A program made the position numbers and the translations under genes. The notes under the pieces were generated by a model, which was not told the origin of the DNA, did no database searches, and worked only from the letters and a program-made list of their open reading frames with translations. From NCBI GenBank assembly GCA_019418605.1, contig DYBN01000014.1, forward strand, positions 1-64,000: DNA of 64,000 nt. The letters run 5' to 3'. Within the stretch, counting starts at the first letter, position 1. Each line of letters opens with the position of its first letter. The DNA is from Sutterella sp. (lineage in GTDB: Bacteria > Pseudomonadota > Gammaproteobacteria > Burkholderiales > Burkholderiaceae_F). This document shows, one piece after another, positions 27,337 to 35,451 of the stretch.

Positions 27337-28620
27337 GTGACTGACTATATTCAGAATGCCGTAGATCTTCGGCGAGAGCTGCATCAGATTCCGGAACTCG
27401 GCTGGGGAGAGTTCTGCACGACAGCCCGCATCATTTTCGAACTCGATGCTCTGGGCTGGAAGGTCTACGCGGGGCTCGAGCAAATTGGCCTTGAGGCCGT
27501 CATGGGAAGAAACCCGGAATTTGTCGAGCAAAACCTTGCCCGCGCGCGGGCAGAAGGGGTCGATGAATCCATTTTGAAAAGAATGCAGGGCTTTACCGGG
27601 TGCATTGCTGAATTTGACAGCCAAAGGCCCGGACCCGTTACGGCGCTTCGCTTTGACATTGACTGTGTGGGCGTTCAGGAAACCGATGACTGTGAACATC
27701 TGCCCAACCGATGCGGGTTCAGCTCACGCCATCCGGGCTCGATGCACTCCTGCGGTCACGACGGCCACACGGCCGTGGGGTTGACGATTGCCCGGTGGGT
27801 TATGGACAACAAGGAGAAGCTTTGCGGAAAGATCAAGCTCGTCTTTCAGCCGGCCGAGGAGGGCGTGCGCGGAGGAGCGGCCCAAGCTGCGTCGGGGCTT
27901 TTGGATGACGTGAATTACCTTCTTGGCGCGCACCTGGCCATGATGTGCCCGACAGGCGAAGTCTGCACGATCCCGACGGGGGTGCTCTGCACGACGAAGC
28001 TTGACGTGAGATTTACCGGCGCGGCGGCGCACCCGACCATGAGCCCGCACCTAGGGCGCAATGCGCTTGCCTGCGCCTGTACCTGCGTAAGCGAGCTTCT
28101 CGGGATGGCGCGCCACGGCAAGGGGCTCGGCTGCATCAACGTGGGCCTCATGAGCGCCGGAGAATGCCGAAATGTTATTCCCGTGCACGCCTTGGTTCAG
28201 ATGGAGGTTCGTGGAGAGACGGAGGAAATCAACAATTTCATGGTTGACCAGGCAATCCGTATTGTGAAGGGAACGGCCATGGCCTACGACGTCAAGTACG
28301 ACATCGAAAAGGTGGGCGAAGCCGGCGAGATGATCAACGATGAAGAGCTCGTGAACCTCGTTGCCGAATGCGCAAGGCAAGAGCCATCCTGCAAGAATGT
28401 CGTCGGCCGCAAGAAGCTCGGGTGCTCGGAGGACTTCACGCTTTTAGCGCGCCGGGTTCAGTCCCATGGCGGGAAAGCGGAGTTCTTTGTTGTGGGCGCA
28501 GACCGTACCGCGGCGCACCATCAGCGCAACTTCGATTTTGACGAAACGGGGCTCAGAACGGCTTTCGGCATTTTCAGTCGGGCGCTGAATAAACTCAACG
28601 GCATGCCTTCGGCGTCATAA
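27337..28620 (+). CDS. M20-family amidohydrolase (AbgA-like)
   Basis: A 427-residue metallo-hydrolase, probably cytoplasmic, that cleaves an N-acyl amino acid or aminobenzoyl-glutamate-type amide. It starts from GTG 27337, eight bases after AAGGAGA. The metal sites are visible: MHSCGHDGHTAVG near residue 140, the catalytic Glu pair in QPAEEGVRGGA, and HHQRNFDFDE near the C-terminus. The dimerisation domain begins around LDVRFTGAAAHP. The length and the GRNALACAC block resemble AbgA, the p-aminobenzoyl-glutamate hydrolase subunit, but no abgB is adjacent. It sits in one unit with the DcuC-type carrier, which may import its substrate. Confidence 0.82.
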   Translation: MTDYIQNAVDLRRELHQIPELGWGEFCTTARIIFELDALGWKVYAGLEQIGLEAVMGRNPEFVEQNLARARAEGVDESILKRMQGFTGCIAEFDSQRPGPVTALRFDIDCVGVQETDDCEHLPNRCGFSSRHPGSMHSCGHDGHTAVGLTIARWVMDNKEKLCGKIKLVFQPAEEGVRGGAAQAASGLLDDVNYLLGAHLAMMCPTGEVCTIPTGVLCTTKLDVRFTGAAAHPTMSPHLGRNALACACTCVSELLGMARHGKGLGCINVGLMSAGECRNVIPVHALVQMEVRGETEEINNFMVDQAIRIVKGTAMAYDVKYDIEKVGEAGEMINDEELVNLVAECARQEPSCKNVVGRKKLGCSEDFTLLARRVQSHGGKAEFFVVGADRTAAHHQRNFDFDETGLRTAFGIFSRALNKLNGMPSAS

Positions 28621-28709
28621 CCCTTCCAGCCCTTCGGCCAGGCCGTTGAAATCAGCAGAGGCCGAAGGAAGGAGCGTTGGGCGTGCAGAGCCCGTGCTGC
28701 ACAATGGAC

Positions 28710-28736
28710 GCCGCCGTGACGTTCGATCACGGCGGC
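28710..28736 (+). terminator. Perfect GC-rich hairpin after the M20 gene
   Basis: A 10-bp perfect stem (GCCGCCGTGA with TCACGGCGGC) and a 7-base loop, 90 bases after the stop of the hydrolase. Only a weak T-run (GCTCTTGGCTT) follows. The surrounding stretch 28621-29073 otherwise contains no recognisable gene. Confidence 0.5.
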
Positions 28737-29073
28737 GCTCTTGGCTTGCTGCGGCTTGATGAAGGGCGATGAGAAGCTGCAGGTACCGGGAGTCCAAGGC
28801 CTGAAACTTGTGCCGTGCGTTCGTAAGGGCGACGTTCTACCGGAAAGTCTTTCGTTGTTCCCCGGCTGTCAGACCGTACAATGAGCTCTGCAGGAGCGTC
28901 TTTGTTCCCGAGGGCGGCTGGCAGCGAGCCGTTTCAGAACGCGGCCTTCCATCGATTTGGACGCAGAGGTCGTCCACCGCCAGAATTTGGCGAGCTTCGA
29001 TTTTCTCTCGGGCGCCTTCGATAGCCAGAGACGCTGTCCGCACCTCGGTTTTGCTTTGGTCGACTTTTACCCA

Positions 29074-30663
29074 ATGCCCTCTGAACTTGAACCCATGCGC
29101 CTTCCCTGGGGCGTCCCTTCTTTCGAGAAGATCCGCAGGCAAAACCTCATCTACGTGGACAAGACCGAGCAGATCGTCGAGCTTGCGCGCAAGAATTCCT
29201 ACGTCTTCCTCTCGCGCCCAAGAAGGTTCGGAAAGTCGCTTCTCGTCTCGACGCTTGCCGCATTGTTTCGCCACGGCAACGCGGCTTTAAAGGGCCTCAA
29301 GGGCGAAGGCGAATGGACCGAGCCCGAGCACCCCGTCGTTACGCTTGACTTCTCGGCCATGAAAAGCCTCATGCGGCGCGAGGATTTTGTGCTGGGGTTT
29401 GACTGCCACCTGCGCCACGCGATTGTGCAGGCGGGGTTTAAGACGCCGCAGACGGCGATGGCTCCGCAAGACAGGTGGGATGCGTTTTTAAGAAGCTTCG
29501 CGGGCGACGATCTTGTCGTTCTGATCGACGAGTACGACGCGCCCTTGACGGCGCGGCTCAACGACGCCAAGCTCTTTGACGAGGCAAGAGAGGTTGTCGC
29601 CTCGTTTTTCGACGTCACGAAAATCTACAGCGGCAAGTTTCGCTTCCTCTTCGTGACGGGAATCATGAAGTTCCGGCAGGCAAGCATCTTTTCGTCCTTC
29701 AACAACATCCGGGACATTTCGCTTCTGCCCGAGTACGGCGCGCTGCTGGGCTACACCGAAGACGAAGTCAAGACGTTCTTTGCCGGGCACCTTCGGGCTG
29801 CGGCCCGCGTCCTTGAGACAAGCGTTGATGACGTGCTGGTGCGATTAAAGACGCACTACGACGGGTTTTGCTTTGACCGCCGTGCGTCGACGCACGTCTA
29901 CTCCCCGTGGTCCGTACTTTCTTTTCTTGACCGTCCGCAGGACGGCTACAAGAACTACTGGTTTGATAGCGCTGGGTCGCCGCAGTTTCTCGTCAACTTT
30001 CTGAAGGCCCACGGAGCGCTGCAGCCGCAGAGCTTTGATGCGCCCGTCGAGATGCAGCTCTCAACGCTAGAAAGCGCCGATCACATCGAAGCGCTGGCGC
30101 TTCCCGTCGTGCTCTCTCACGCAGGCTACCTGACAATCAAGGAGGCGGGCGGCACCTGGGTCAGGATGGGCTACCCCAACGAAGAGGTGCGCCTCTCGAT
30201 GGGGCTCGTGTTCAGCACGGCCTTCTGGCCCGACCGCTCCGGCAACAGGGGACTTGCGGGGCGCTTGGTCGAGGCGCTTGCATCGGGCGATGCAGAGGCC
30301 GTTCTCAAGGCGATGAACGCGCTTGTGCACTGCCTCGATTACCAAGACTTTACGCTTACAAACGAAGCCGCTGTTCGGCAGCTGCTGCAGGTCTTTTGCC
30401 TTGGCGCAGACATCCCCAACCGCATCGAGGTGCACTCTCCCAAGGGCCGAAGCGACCTTGAGATTTCGACGGCCGGCCAGGAGATCGTCTTTGAATTCAA
30501 GTTCGCCCGAAAGGGCGAGCGCGTGCAGGCGCTTCTTGCCAAGGCCCTCGAGCAAATGCGCGAGCGCGACTACGGCAACCCCGGAGAGGGCAATGAATTC
30601 GTTCGCCTTGCGGTGGTTTTCTCAGGCGTCAAGCGAAAATTCGTCGCGGCAAGGTTCGCCTGA
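29074..30663 (+). CDS. AAA-ATPase-like / PD-(D/E)XK nuclease domain protein, copy 1
   Basis: A 529-residue protein of the widespread AAA-ATPase_like plus PDDEXK_9 family, common in gut bacteria and of unknown cellular role. The N-terminal part has IYVDKTEQIVELAR, the Walker A FLSRPRRFGKSLLVST and the Walker B VVLIDEYDAPL. The middle has LLGYTEDEVKTFF and HYDGFCFDRRASTHVYSPWSVL. The C-terminal nuclease motif looks intact: the Asp in RSDLEIS and Glu-x-Lys in IVFEFKFA. ATG 29074 is chosen as the first Met near the conserved start; no strong ribosome-binding site is visible. A paralogue at 39353-40996 has lost the nuclease Lys. Confidence 0.85.
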   Translation: MPSELEPMRLPWGVPSFEKIRRQNLIYVDKTEQIVELARKNSYVFLSRPRRFGKSLLVSTLAALFRHGNAALKGLKGEGEWTEPEHPVVTLDFSAMKSLMRREDFVLGFDCHLRHAIVQAGFKTPQTAMAPQDRWDAFLRSFAGDDLVVLIDEYDAPLTARLNDAKLFDEAREVVASFFDVTKIYSGKFRFLFVTGIMKFRQASIFSSFNNIRDISLLPEYGALLGYTEDEVKTFFAGHLRAAARVLETSVDDVLVRLKTHYDGFCFDRRASTHVYSPWSVLSFLDRPQDGYKNYWFDSAGSPQFLVNFLKAHGALQPQSFDAPVEMQLSTLESADHIEALALPVVLSHAGYLTIKEAGGTWVRMGYPNEEVRLSMGLVFSTAFWPDRSGNRGLAGRLVEALASGDAEAVLKAMNALVHCLDYQDFTLTNEAAVRQLLQVFCLGADIPNRIEVHSPKGRSDLEISTAGQEIVFEFKFARKGERVQALLAKALEQMRERDYGNPGEGNEFVRLAVVFSGVKRKFVAARFA

Positions 30664-30802
30664 ATCGAGACCTGGCGCGAGCGCCGTGCCGGCCCATTGG
30701 AGCGTTGTGCGGCGTGCGCGCCGCAGGGCAAGGATAAGGACGCTCGCCCGAGCCGCATCTCAAGGAAAGAGGCGCGGAGCGGGCCGCGAAAAGAGAGAGG
30801 AG

Positions 30803-32056
30803 CTACTTGACGGCATACCGCGTGCCGCGGCCTTCGCCTTCGATTCGCACGACGCCTTTTTGATGCATTGCCTTGAGAAGGCGCGTGACCTTTGATTTTC
30901 CGAAATCCGTCGAGGAGACGATGTCGCGCATCGACTTCAAGGTCGTTTTGCTCAAGAGCTGGAAAACTTTCAGCTCGTCTGCGCTGAGATTTAAGTTTTT
31001 CTCAAAAACGGGCAGGGTGATTTTGATGGTGTTTTCAGAGACCTCAAAAGAGGGTTGCTTCAACGCCTGCCGATAGAGCTGCTTGATTCGGGGAATGCCG
31101 GTGCCGAAGATTTCAACGAGGCCGAGTCGATAAAAGACGCCGGAGAGGGTCACATTTCGCAAAACGGAAAGCTTGCCCGACAAGTACTCGTCGGGCGTGA
31201 TGCCGGGCGGCAGTCCACCGGGGGAGACGATCTCGATTCTGTCGTCAAACATCGAGATTTTGATTTGCGCCGCCACGTCCCAGACGCGGTGAATCAAGGC
31301 GTTGGCAACGGCTTCTCGAAAGGCGGCCTCAGGCACCAGCTCCACCAATTGTCTTTCGGAGCCTTGAATTTCCTCGTACTGGTAGTAGTCCCTGAAAAAC
31401 GCGAGCGTCTTGTCGTAGGCCGTCAGGACGGACATGCGATCAAAGGTCGCTCTTTTGCGGATGACGTTGATGTCCTCGCCAAACTTTGCGATGTCAATTC
31501 CGGGGAAGCGGTTTTCATCGGCGAGGATTTCCGCAGCGTTGGTATAGCCCGACTGGTTGTTGTACAAGTTGAGCGTTCTCAACGTATCCAAGCTGAAAAC
31601 TTCGATGTGAAGACGGTCCTTGAGCTTTTGGGAGAGGACCGCAAACGTCAAATCTTGATTGACCGAGCGCAGCTCCTCAAACCGCAGATTTTTCCCTTCC
31701 AAAACAAGCCGCGACAATTGAAGGGCGTCAACCTCGATCGTTGCCGTGTCGTTTCGCCTGTATGCCTTGGACTTGTAGAGGTAGGGCTTGTGCAGCCCCG
31801 GGTGGACAGTAAGCCTGATCGTTTTGCCGCCGTTTTCAATCTGAAGCATGTAGTCGGGCTGCGGGGTGATGCTGTCGTTGATTTTGTTTTCAATGTCAAG
31901 GCACGCCTGCCTTGCGTCAGACAACCCCTTAATCGAGCCCGCGTCGTCCACGCCAAAGACAATCTCGCCCCCGTCGTAGTTGGCAAAGGCGCTGACGGTT
32001 TTTAAAAAGGCGTTGGTCACCGTTTCCTTGAACTCCGTCGTTCTCGATTCCCGCAT
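30803..32056 (-). CDS. AlbA_2 / RecG C-terminal-like ATP-binding transcriptional regulator
   Basis: A 417-residue protein. The AlbA_2 (Schlafen-like) domain occupies about residues 1-120 (RTTEFKETVTNAFLKTVSAFANYDGGEIVFGVDD). A middle linker follows, then a GHL-type ATPase-like domain (AVANALIHRVWDVAAQIKISMFDDRIEIVSPGGLPPGIT, FGTGIPRIKQLY) and a C-terminal winged helix (LKSMRDIVSSTDFGKSKVTRLLKAMHQKGVV). This architecture is typical of putative regulators. ATG 32056 follows AAGGGGG. A 44-bp palindrome lies 156 bases upstream and may be its own operator. It is the intact counterpart of the broken gene at 3606-4563. Confidence 0.85.
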   Translation of the reverse strand: MRESRTTEFKETVTNAFLKTVSAFANYDGGEIVFGVDDAGSIKGLSDARQACLDIENKINDSITPQPDYMLQIENGGKTIRLTVHPGLHKPYLYKSKAYRRNDTATIEVDALQLSRLVLEGKNLRFEELRSVNQDLTFAVLSQKLKDRLHIEVFSLDTLRTLNLYNNQSGYTNAAEILADENRFPGIDIAKFGEDINVIRKRATFDRMSVLTAYDKTLAFFRDYYQYEEIQGSERQLVELVPEAAFREAVANALIHRVWDVAAQIKISMFDDRIEIVSPGGLPPGITPDEYLSGKLSVLRNVTLSGVFYRLGLVEIFGTGIPRIKQLYRQALKQPSFEVSENTIKITLPVFEKNLNLSADELKVFQLLSKTTLKSMRDIVSSTDFGKSKVTRLLKAMHQKGVVRIEGEGRGTRYAVK

Positions 32057-32211
32057 GCTCGTGCCCCCTTCGCTCTTCGTGCGCCATTCATTCGTCTGCG
32101 CGCTTGCTTTGGTCGTCTTGATGCGTCGCGGGCGCCCAAGGCCGCGCACCATGCCCGCGCAGGCGGCTGCGGCATCACACGTCTTTACGCATCAGAGTAT
32201 ACGTACCGATG

Positions 32212-32255
32212 AGTCGAAAACGCAATCGTAAAAATTTACGATTCAATTTTCGACT
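32212..32255. promoter_or_regulatory. Nested 44-bp palindrome upstream of the AlbA_2 regulator
   Basis: The outer arms AGTCGAAAA (32212-32220) and TTTTCGACT (32247-32255) enclose perfect inner arms AATCGTAAA and TTTACGATT, with AA at the centre. Only the 3-base CGC/CAA interruptions break the symmetry. This is a strong operator candidate for a dimeric or tetrameric regulator. The remaining sequence 32057-32420 contains no gene. Confidence 0.65.
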
Positions 32256-32335
32256 GATTTGAACCGAACGCTCGACGCTGCATCGCGCCGATTCTTGAGC
32301 ACAGGGCTGCCTCTCTGAGAGAAAACGCCCTCAAG

Positions 32336-32365
32336 AAAAGAGGAAAGGCCGCGCCCGCCGCGGCC
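32336..32365 (-). terminator. Candidate terminator of the MFS gene
   Basis: On the minus strand, a 7-bp stem (GGCCGCG with CGCGGCC, 32347-32365) with a 5-base loop is followed by TTTCCTCTTTTC, about 55 bases after the stop at 32421. Confidence 0.5.
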
Positions 32366-32420
32366 AGAGGCAGCGGGTCGCCGTTGAGTCAAGCTTGATT
32401 CCAAAACCGCACAAGGAGCA

Positions 32421-33809
32421 CTACTTGCCTTTCTTTTCAGGCCCCGCATCGGTTTCGCCGCCGATCACGTCGTAGATCTTGTCGGCGACGGCGTTGTCCG
32501 CCTTGTCGCTTTCGAGATCAAATTCCTCATGGTCGGCCTCGATGTGCTCCGAGAGCTTCTTTTTGAGGTTTAAGGCTGCATTTCTGGCGTTGGCAGCCGA
32601 CGTGACGATTTCAAGGGGAGAGCCCGTCGCAAACTGCTTGTCCCTGGGGCGGCGCAGGTACAAAAGCGCCACGAGGGGAAGGAGCAAGCCGCCCGAGATG
32701 ATCATCGCAAGCTGATTGCTGTAGCAGGTGGCAAGCGCCCCGCCAAAGACGGGACCCACGACGCTGCCAAACTGCTGCGTGGCGTAGGAGTAGCCAAAGA
32801 CCTTGCCGCGGTCTGCGGGATCGGTGCTTTGCGTTAAAACGGCGTTGATGGCAGGAAAGATGCCCGCAAAGGCGATGCCGCCAATAAAGCGCCAGACCGT
32901 AAATTGCGTCAAATCCTGAGGGATCGCCTGAATGACGCCAAAGATGCCCGAAAACAAAAGCGAGAGGTACAACACAGGCCGGTAGCCCCAGCTCTGCCCG
33001 AGCATGCCCCAGGGCGGGGAGGCGAGAACGCCGGAGATGCCCACGACCGAGAAGACGATGCCCGAAATGAGCACGATGCGGTCCATCGAGCCCTGCAGTT
33101 CAGCGATGTACAAGGGGAGGATGGGCTGCACCATCAGCACGGTCATCTGCACGAATCCCGCGGCAAAGAGCATGCGCTGCACGACCGGGTTGCGCAAGGG
33201 CGAGGGGCGCGCTGCCGCAACCGCACCCTTGACGGGCTTGGCGCGCGGCGGCTCCTTGATGAGAAGCGCAAGCAAAACGGTGATGATGGCTAGCCCCGTT
33301 GCGGCAATCATGAACGTGGCCCGCATGCTGAAGACTTCGGCAAGAATGCCGCCAACCAAGGGCCCAAGGACGCCGCCAGCGGTCATGCCCGCCTGCATGA
33401 TGCCAAGGCAAAAGCCCAAGCGCTTTTGCGGCGCGTTGGCGCTCATGATTGCCAAGGTTGCGGGCCAAAGGCCTGCCGAGAGGCCTTGAACAATGCGCAC
33501 GGCAAAAAGCTGCCAGGGCGTCTGTACGATGCCGCCCAAGAAGTACGTGATCGCCAGACAAAAGGAGGCGCGAATCGCCATGAGCTTGCGCGACTTCTTG
33601 TCGGCCAAGGCTCCCCAGAGCGGCGCACAGATGCCCGAGATGAGGAAGGTCACCGAAAAGATCGTGCTGCTCCACCAGTTGACGTCGGCTTGCGCGACGC
33701 CCAACTCGTTAATCAGGTACATCGGCAGAAACGGCACGAGCATCGTATAGCTCGCCGACATGAGCACGGCGCTTGCCGTGAGAACGGCCAGGGCGACTTT
33801 CCAGTTCAT
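32421..33809 (-). CDS. MFS transporter, DHA1 type
   Basis: A 462-residue inner-membrane protein with twelve predicted membrane segments. It carries the major-facilitator signatures: PLWGALADKKSRKLMAIR in the loop between helices 2 and 3, and the drug-antiporter-like GPLVGGILAEVFSMRATF. A long charged cytoplasmic tail follows helix 12 (from about residue 400), which is unusual but not unique. The family includes MdtG-like multidrug exporters and also efflux of sugars or siderophores, so the substrate is open. The ATG at 33809 fits the first helix. Upstream, 33810-34727 contains no gene that I can support. Confidence 0.8.
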   Translation of the reverse strand: MNWKVALAVLTASAVLMSASYTMLVPFLPMYLINELGVAQADVNWWSSTIFSVTFLISGICAPLWGALADKKSRKLMAIRASFCLAITYFLGGIVQTPWQLFAVRIVQGLSAGLWPATLAIMSANAPQKRLGFCLGIMQAGMTAGGVLGPLVGGILAEVFSMRATFMIAATGLAIITVLLALLIKEPPRAKPVKGAVAAARPSPLRNPVVQRMLFAAGFVQMTVLMVQPILPLYIAELQGSMDRIVLISGIVFSVVGISGVLASPPWGMLGQSWGYRPVLYLSLLFSGIFGVIQAIPQDLTQFTVWRFIGGIAFAGIFPAINAVLTQSTDPADRGKVFGYSYATQQFGSVVGPVFGGALATCYSNQLAMIISGGLLLPLVALLYLRRPRDKQFATGSPLEIVTSAANARNAALNLKKKLSEHIEADHEEFDLESDKADNAVADKIYDVIGGETDAGPEKKGK

Positions 33810-34727
33810 AGCGTGTGTGAAGAAAAGGGTTTTTGCTCGAGAATAAGCCCGATGCGAGCGAGTTTACGCCCAAAAGCTCGGTCTCGAGACGGGTTTTGAG
33901 GGAGCTCCCTGAGGCGGAAAGCAAGCAGCAATCGAGGAAAGTGCGTTTTGCTTCAGATGTTCCTTCGCCTCCGCTCGGCCCGGCCTCGTCTTCGTCCGTC
34001 CCGCCTCGTCTCACGCCGCGCACCCTTTTGCTCACGGACGCATGGGTTTCCCCTTTTTCACATCCTTCGAGCAGCCACAAATGAGCAAGCTGCATCGCCC
34101 CGCCGCCGCCCTGCGATTGCAAACCTGAAAATACCGGTCGCATGGCTTTCACATGGCGAGACAATCCGACACAGATTCAACCTGCGCCCTTCTTTGTTTT
34201 TGCACGGGCGGCTTTTGGCGCATGCGCTAAACTTTCAGCGGCCTGAGGTCTTTGGCGTTTAAATGGACGCTGAGGTGCATTGATGTCCGGTCCCTTGATC
34301 CCGTCCTGGCGCGTTGTGGCGCAGCGTTCCCGTTGACCGTGACGTTCCCCGCGCGCATCTTTTCGTGAAAAAGAACATGCCGCCGGCCTGCATCGCCGTG
34401 CACCAGCATCCGCGCTCCTTGAGAGCAGGCAGTCCACCAACTCGCTCTTTGTGCTGGTCCCTTGCCCCTAGCCTAGACTCTTTTCCTATTCCGGCAGAAG
34501 GGCGAGAGGGGCTTTGCGCCTATTCGCGGCAGAGCGGTGCATCGCTTTGTGTGGCGGCCTCTGCGGATTTTTGAGGAGTTTCCTCTGACAGCCCATGCGC
34601 TCGCAAGGACTAACAGAAAAGAAAAGTTTTCTTTCGCGGCCGCACCGGTTCTTGCCACTGTCTTGTCTTTGTTTTGCTTTTGCGTCCCTCCCGCCTTTTT
34701 GTCATCCCCGTCGTTTTATTCGTGACA
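33810..34727. other. Long intergenic region without a supported gene
   Basis: About 920 bases between the divergent MFS gene and the exported coiled-coil protein. Several short open frames exist on both strands because of the GC-rich composition, but none has a recognisable start, domain or ribosome-binding site. It presumably holds the promoters of both neighbours. Confidence 0.4.
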
Positions 34728-35435
34728 ATGAAGACACTTCTCCCGCCCTCGCGCGTTCGTATTTCATGTGCGGCTTTCTTTGCCGCAGCCGCAGCGCTTG
34801 CCGCATCTTCAAATGCTTTTGCCTTTGATCCGGATCTTGCGGCCATCGAAGATCAGACCGTCATCGAGCGCTTTCCCGCAGGCTCCATCATCTCGCGCGA
34901 GAAGGCCGATCAGGCTTTAAGGGAAGTCAAGGCCGCCCGCGCAAAGATCGATGAACTCGCCGCCTACTCCACGCGCCGCTGCCAGGAGAACTTTCTCGTC
35001 AACAACTGCATCGACAAGGTCCGCAAGGCCAAGATGCGACAGGACCGCAAGTTTCTTGCAATTGAAAGAGAGGCCCGCAAGGTCGTGCGCGACGACGATG
35101 CCCGAAAGGAGCGCGAGCGTCAGGCCGAGCGCGACCGCAAGGCGGCCGAACCGCCCGAGCGCATTGAGCCCGCCAAGGGGCGGCCTGCCAATGCCGCGCA
35201 AGAGTCTGCGGCGAAAAACCGCAGCGCAAGGAAAAACCGCGTGGAGGAGGTCAACGAACGGGAGGCTCTCGCCCGCGAGAAGGCTTCTGAAGAGTCGGTC
35301 AACCGCGCCGCCTACGAGGAAAAACTTAAGGAGCGAGAAGCACGCGTGCGCGAGCGCGAAGCCAAGCTCAAGGCCAGAGCCGAGGAGCGCGCAAAGAAGA
35401 ATTCCGCGGCCGGCCAGTCCGGCACCGACAAATAG
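34728..35435 (+). CDS. Exported protein with a charged coiled-coil
   Basis: A 235-residue protein. ATG 34728 gives a clear Sec signal peptide ending in AASSNAFA before FDPDL. The mature N-terminal part has ERFPAGSIISREKADQALREVKAAR and a pair of cysteines in STRRCQENFLVNNCIDKVR, a pattern that I associate with small betaproteobacterial periplasmic proteins of unknown function. The second half is almost entirely Lys, Arg, Glu and Ala, and should form a long coiled coil. The stop lies 16 bases before the helicase start, so the two may share a transcript. No function can be assigned. Confidence 0.7.
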   Translation: MKTLLPPSRVRISCAAFFAAAAALAASSNAFAFDPDLAAIEDQTVIERFPAGSIISREKADQALREVKAARAKIDELAAYSTRRCQENFLVNNCIDKVRKAKMRQDRKFLAIEREARKVVRDDDARKERERQAERDRKAAEPPERIEPAKGRPANAAQESAAKNRSARKNRVEEVNEREALAREKASEESVNRAAYEEKLKEREARVREREAKLKARAEERAKKNSAAGQSGTDK

Positions 35436-35451
35436 AAGCGGCAGGCTTGCG

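Noticed and set aside
34177..34440. Small open frames in the gap before the exported coiled-coil protein
   Set aside because: Two overlapping frames are open at once, neither has a ribosome-binding site or conserved motif.
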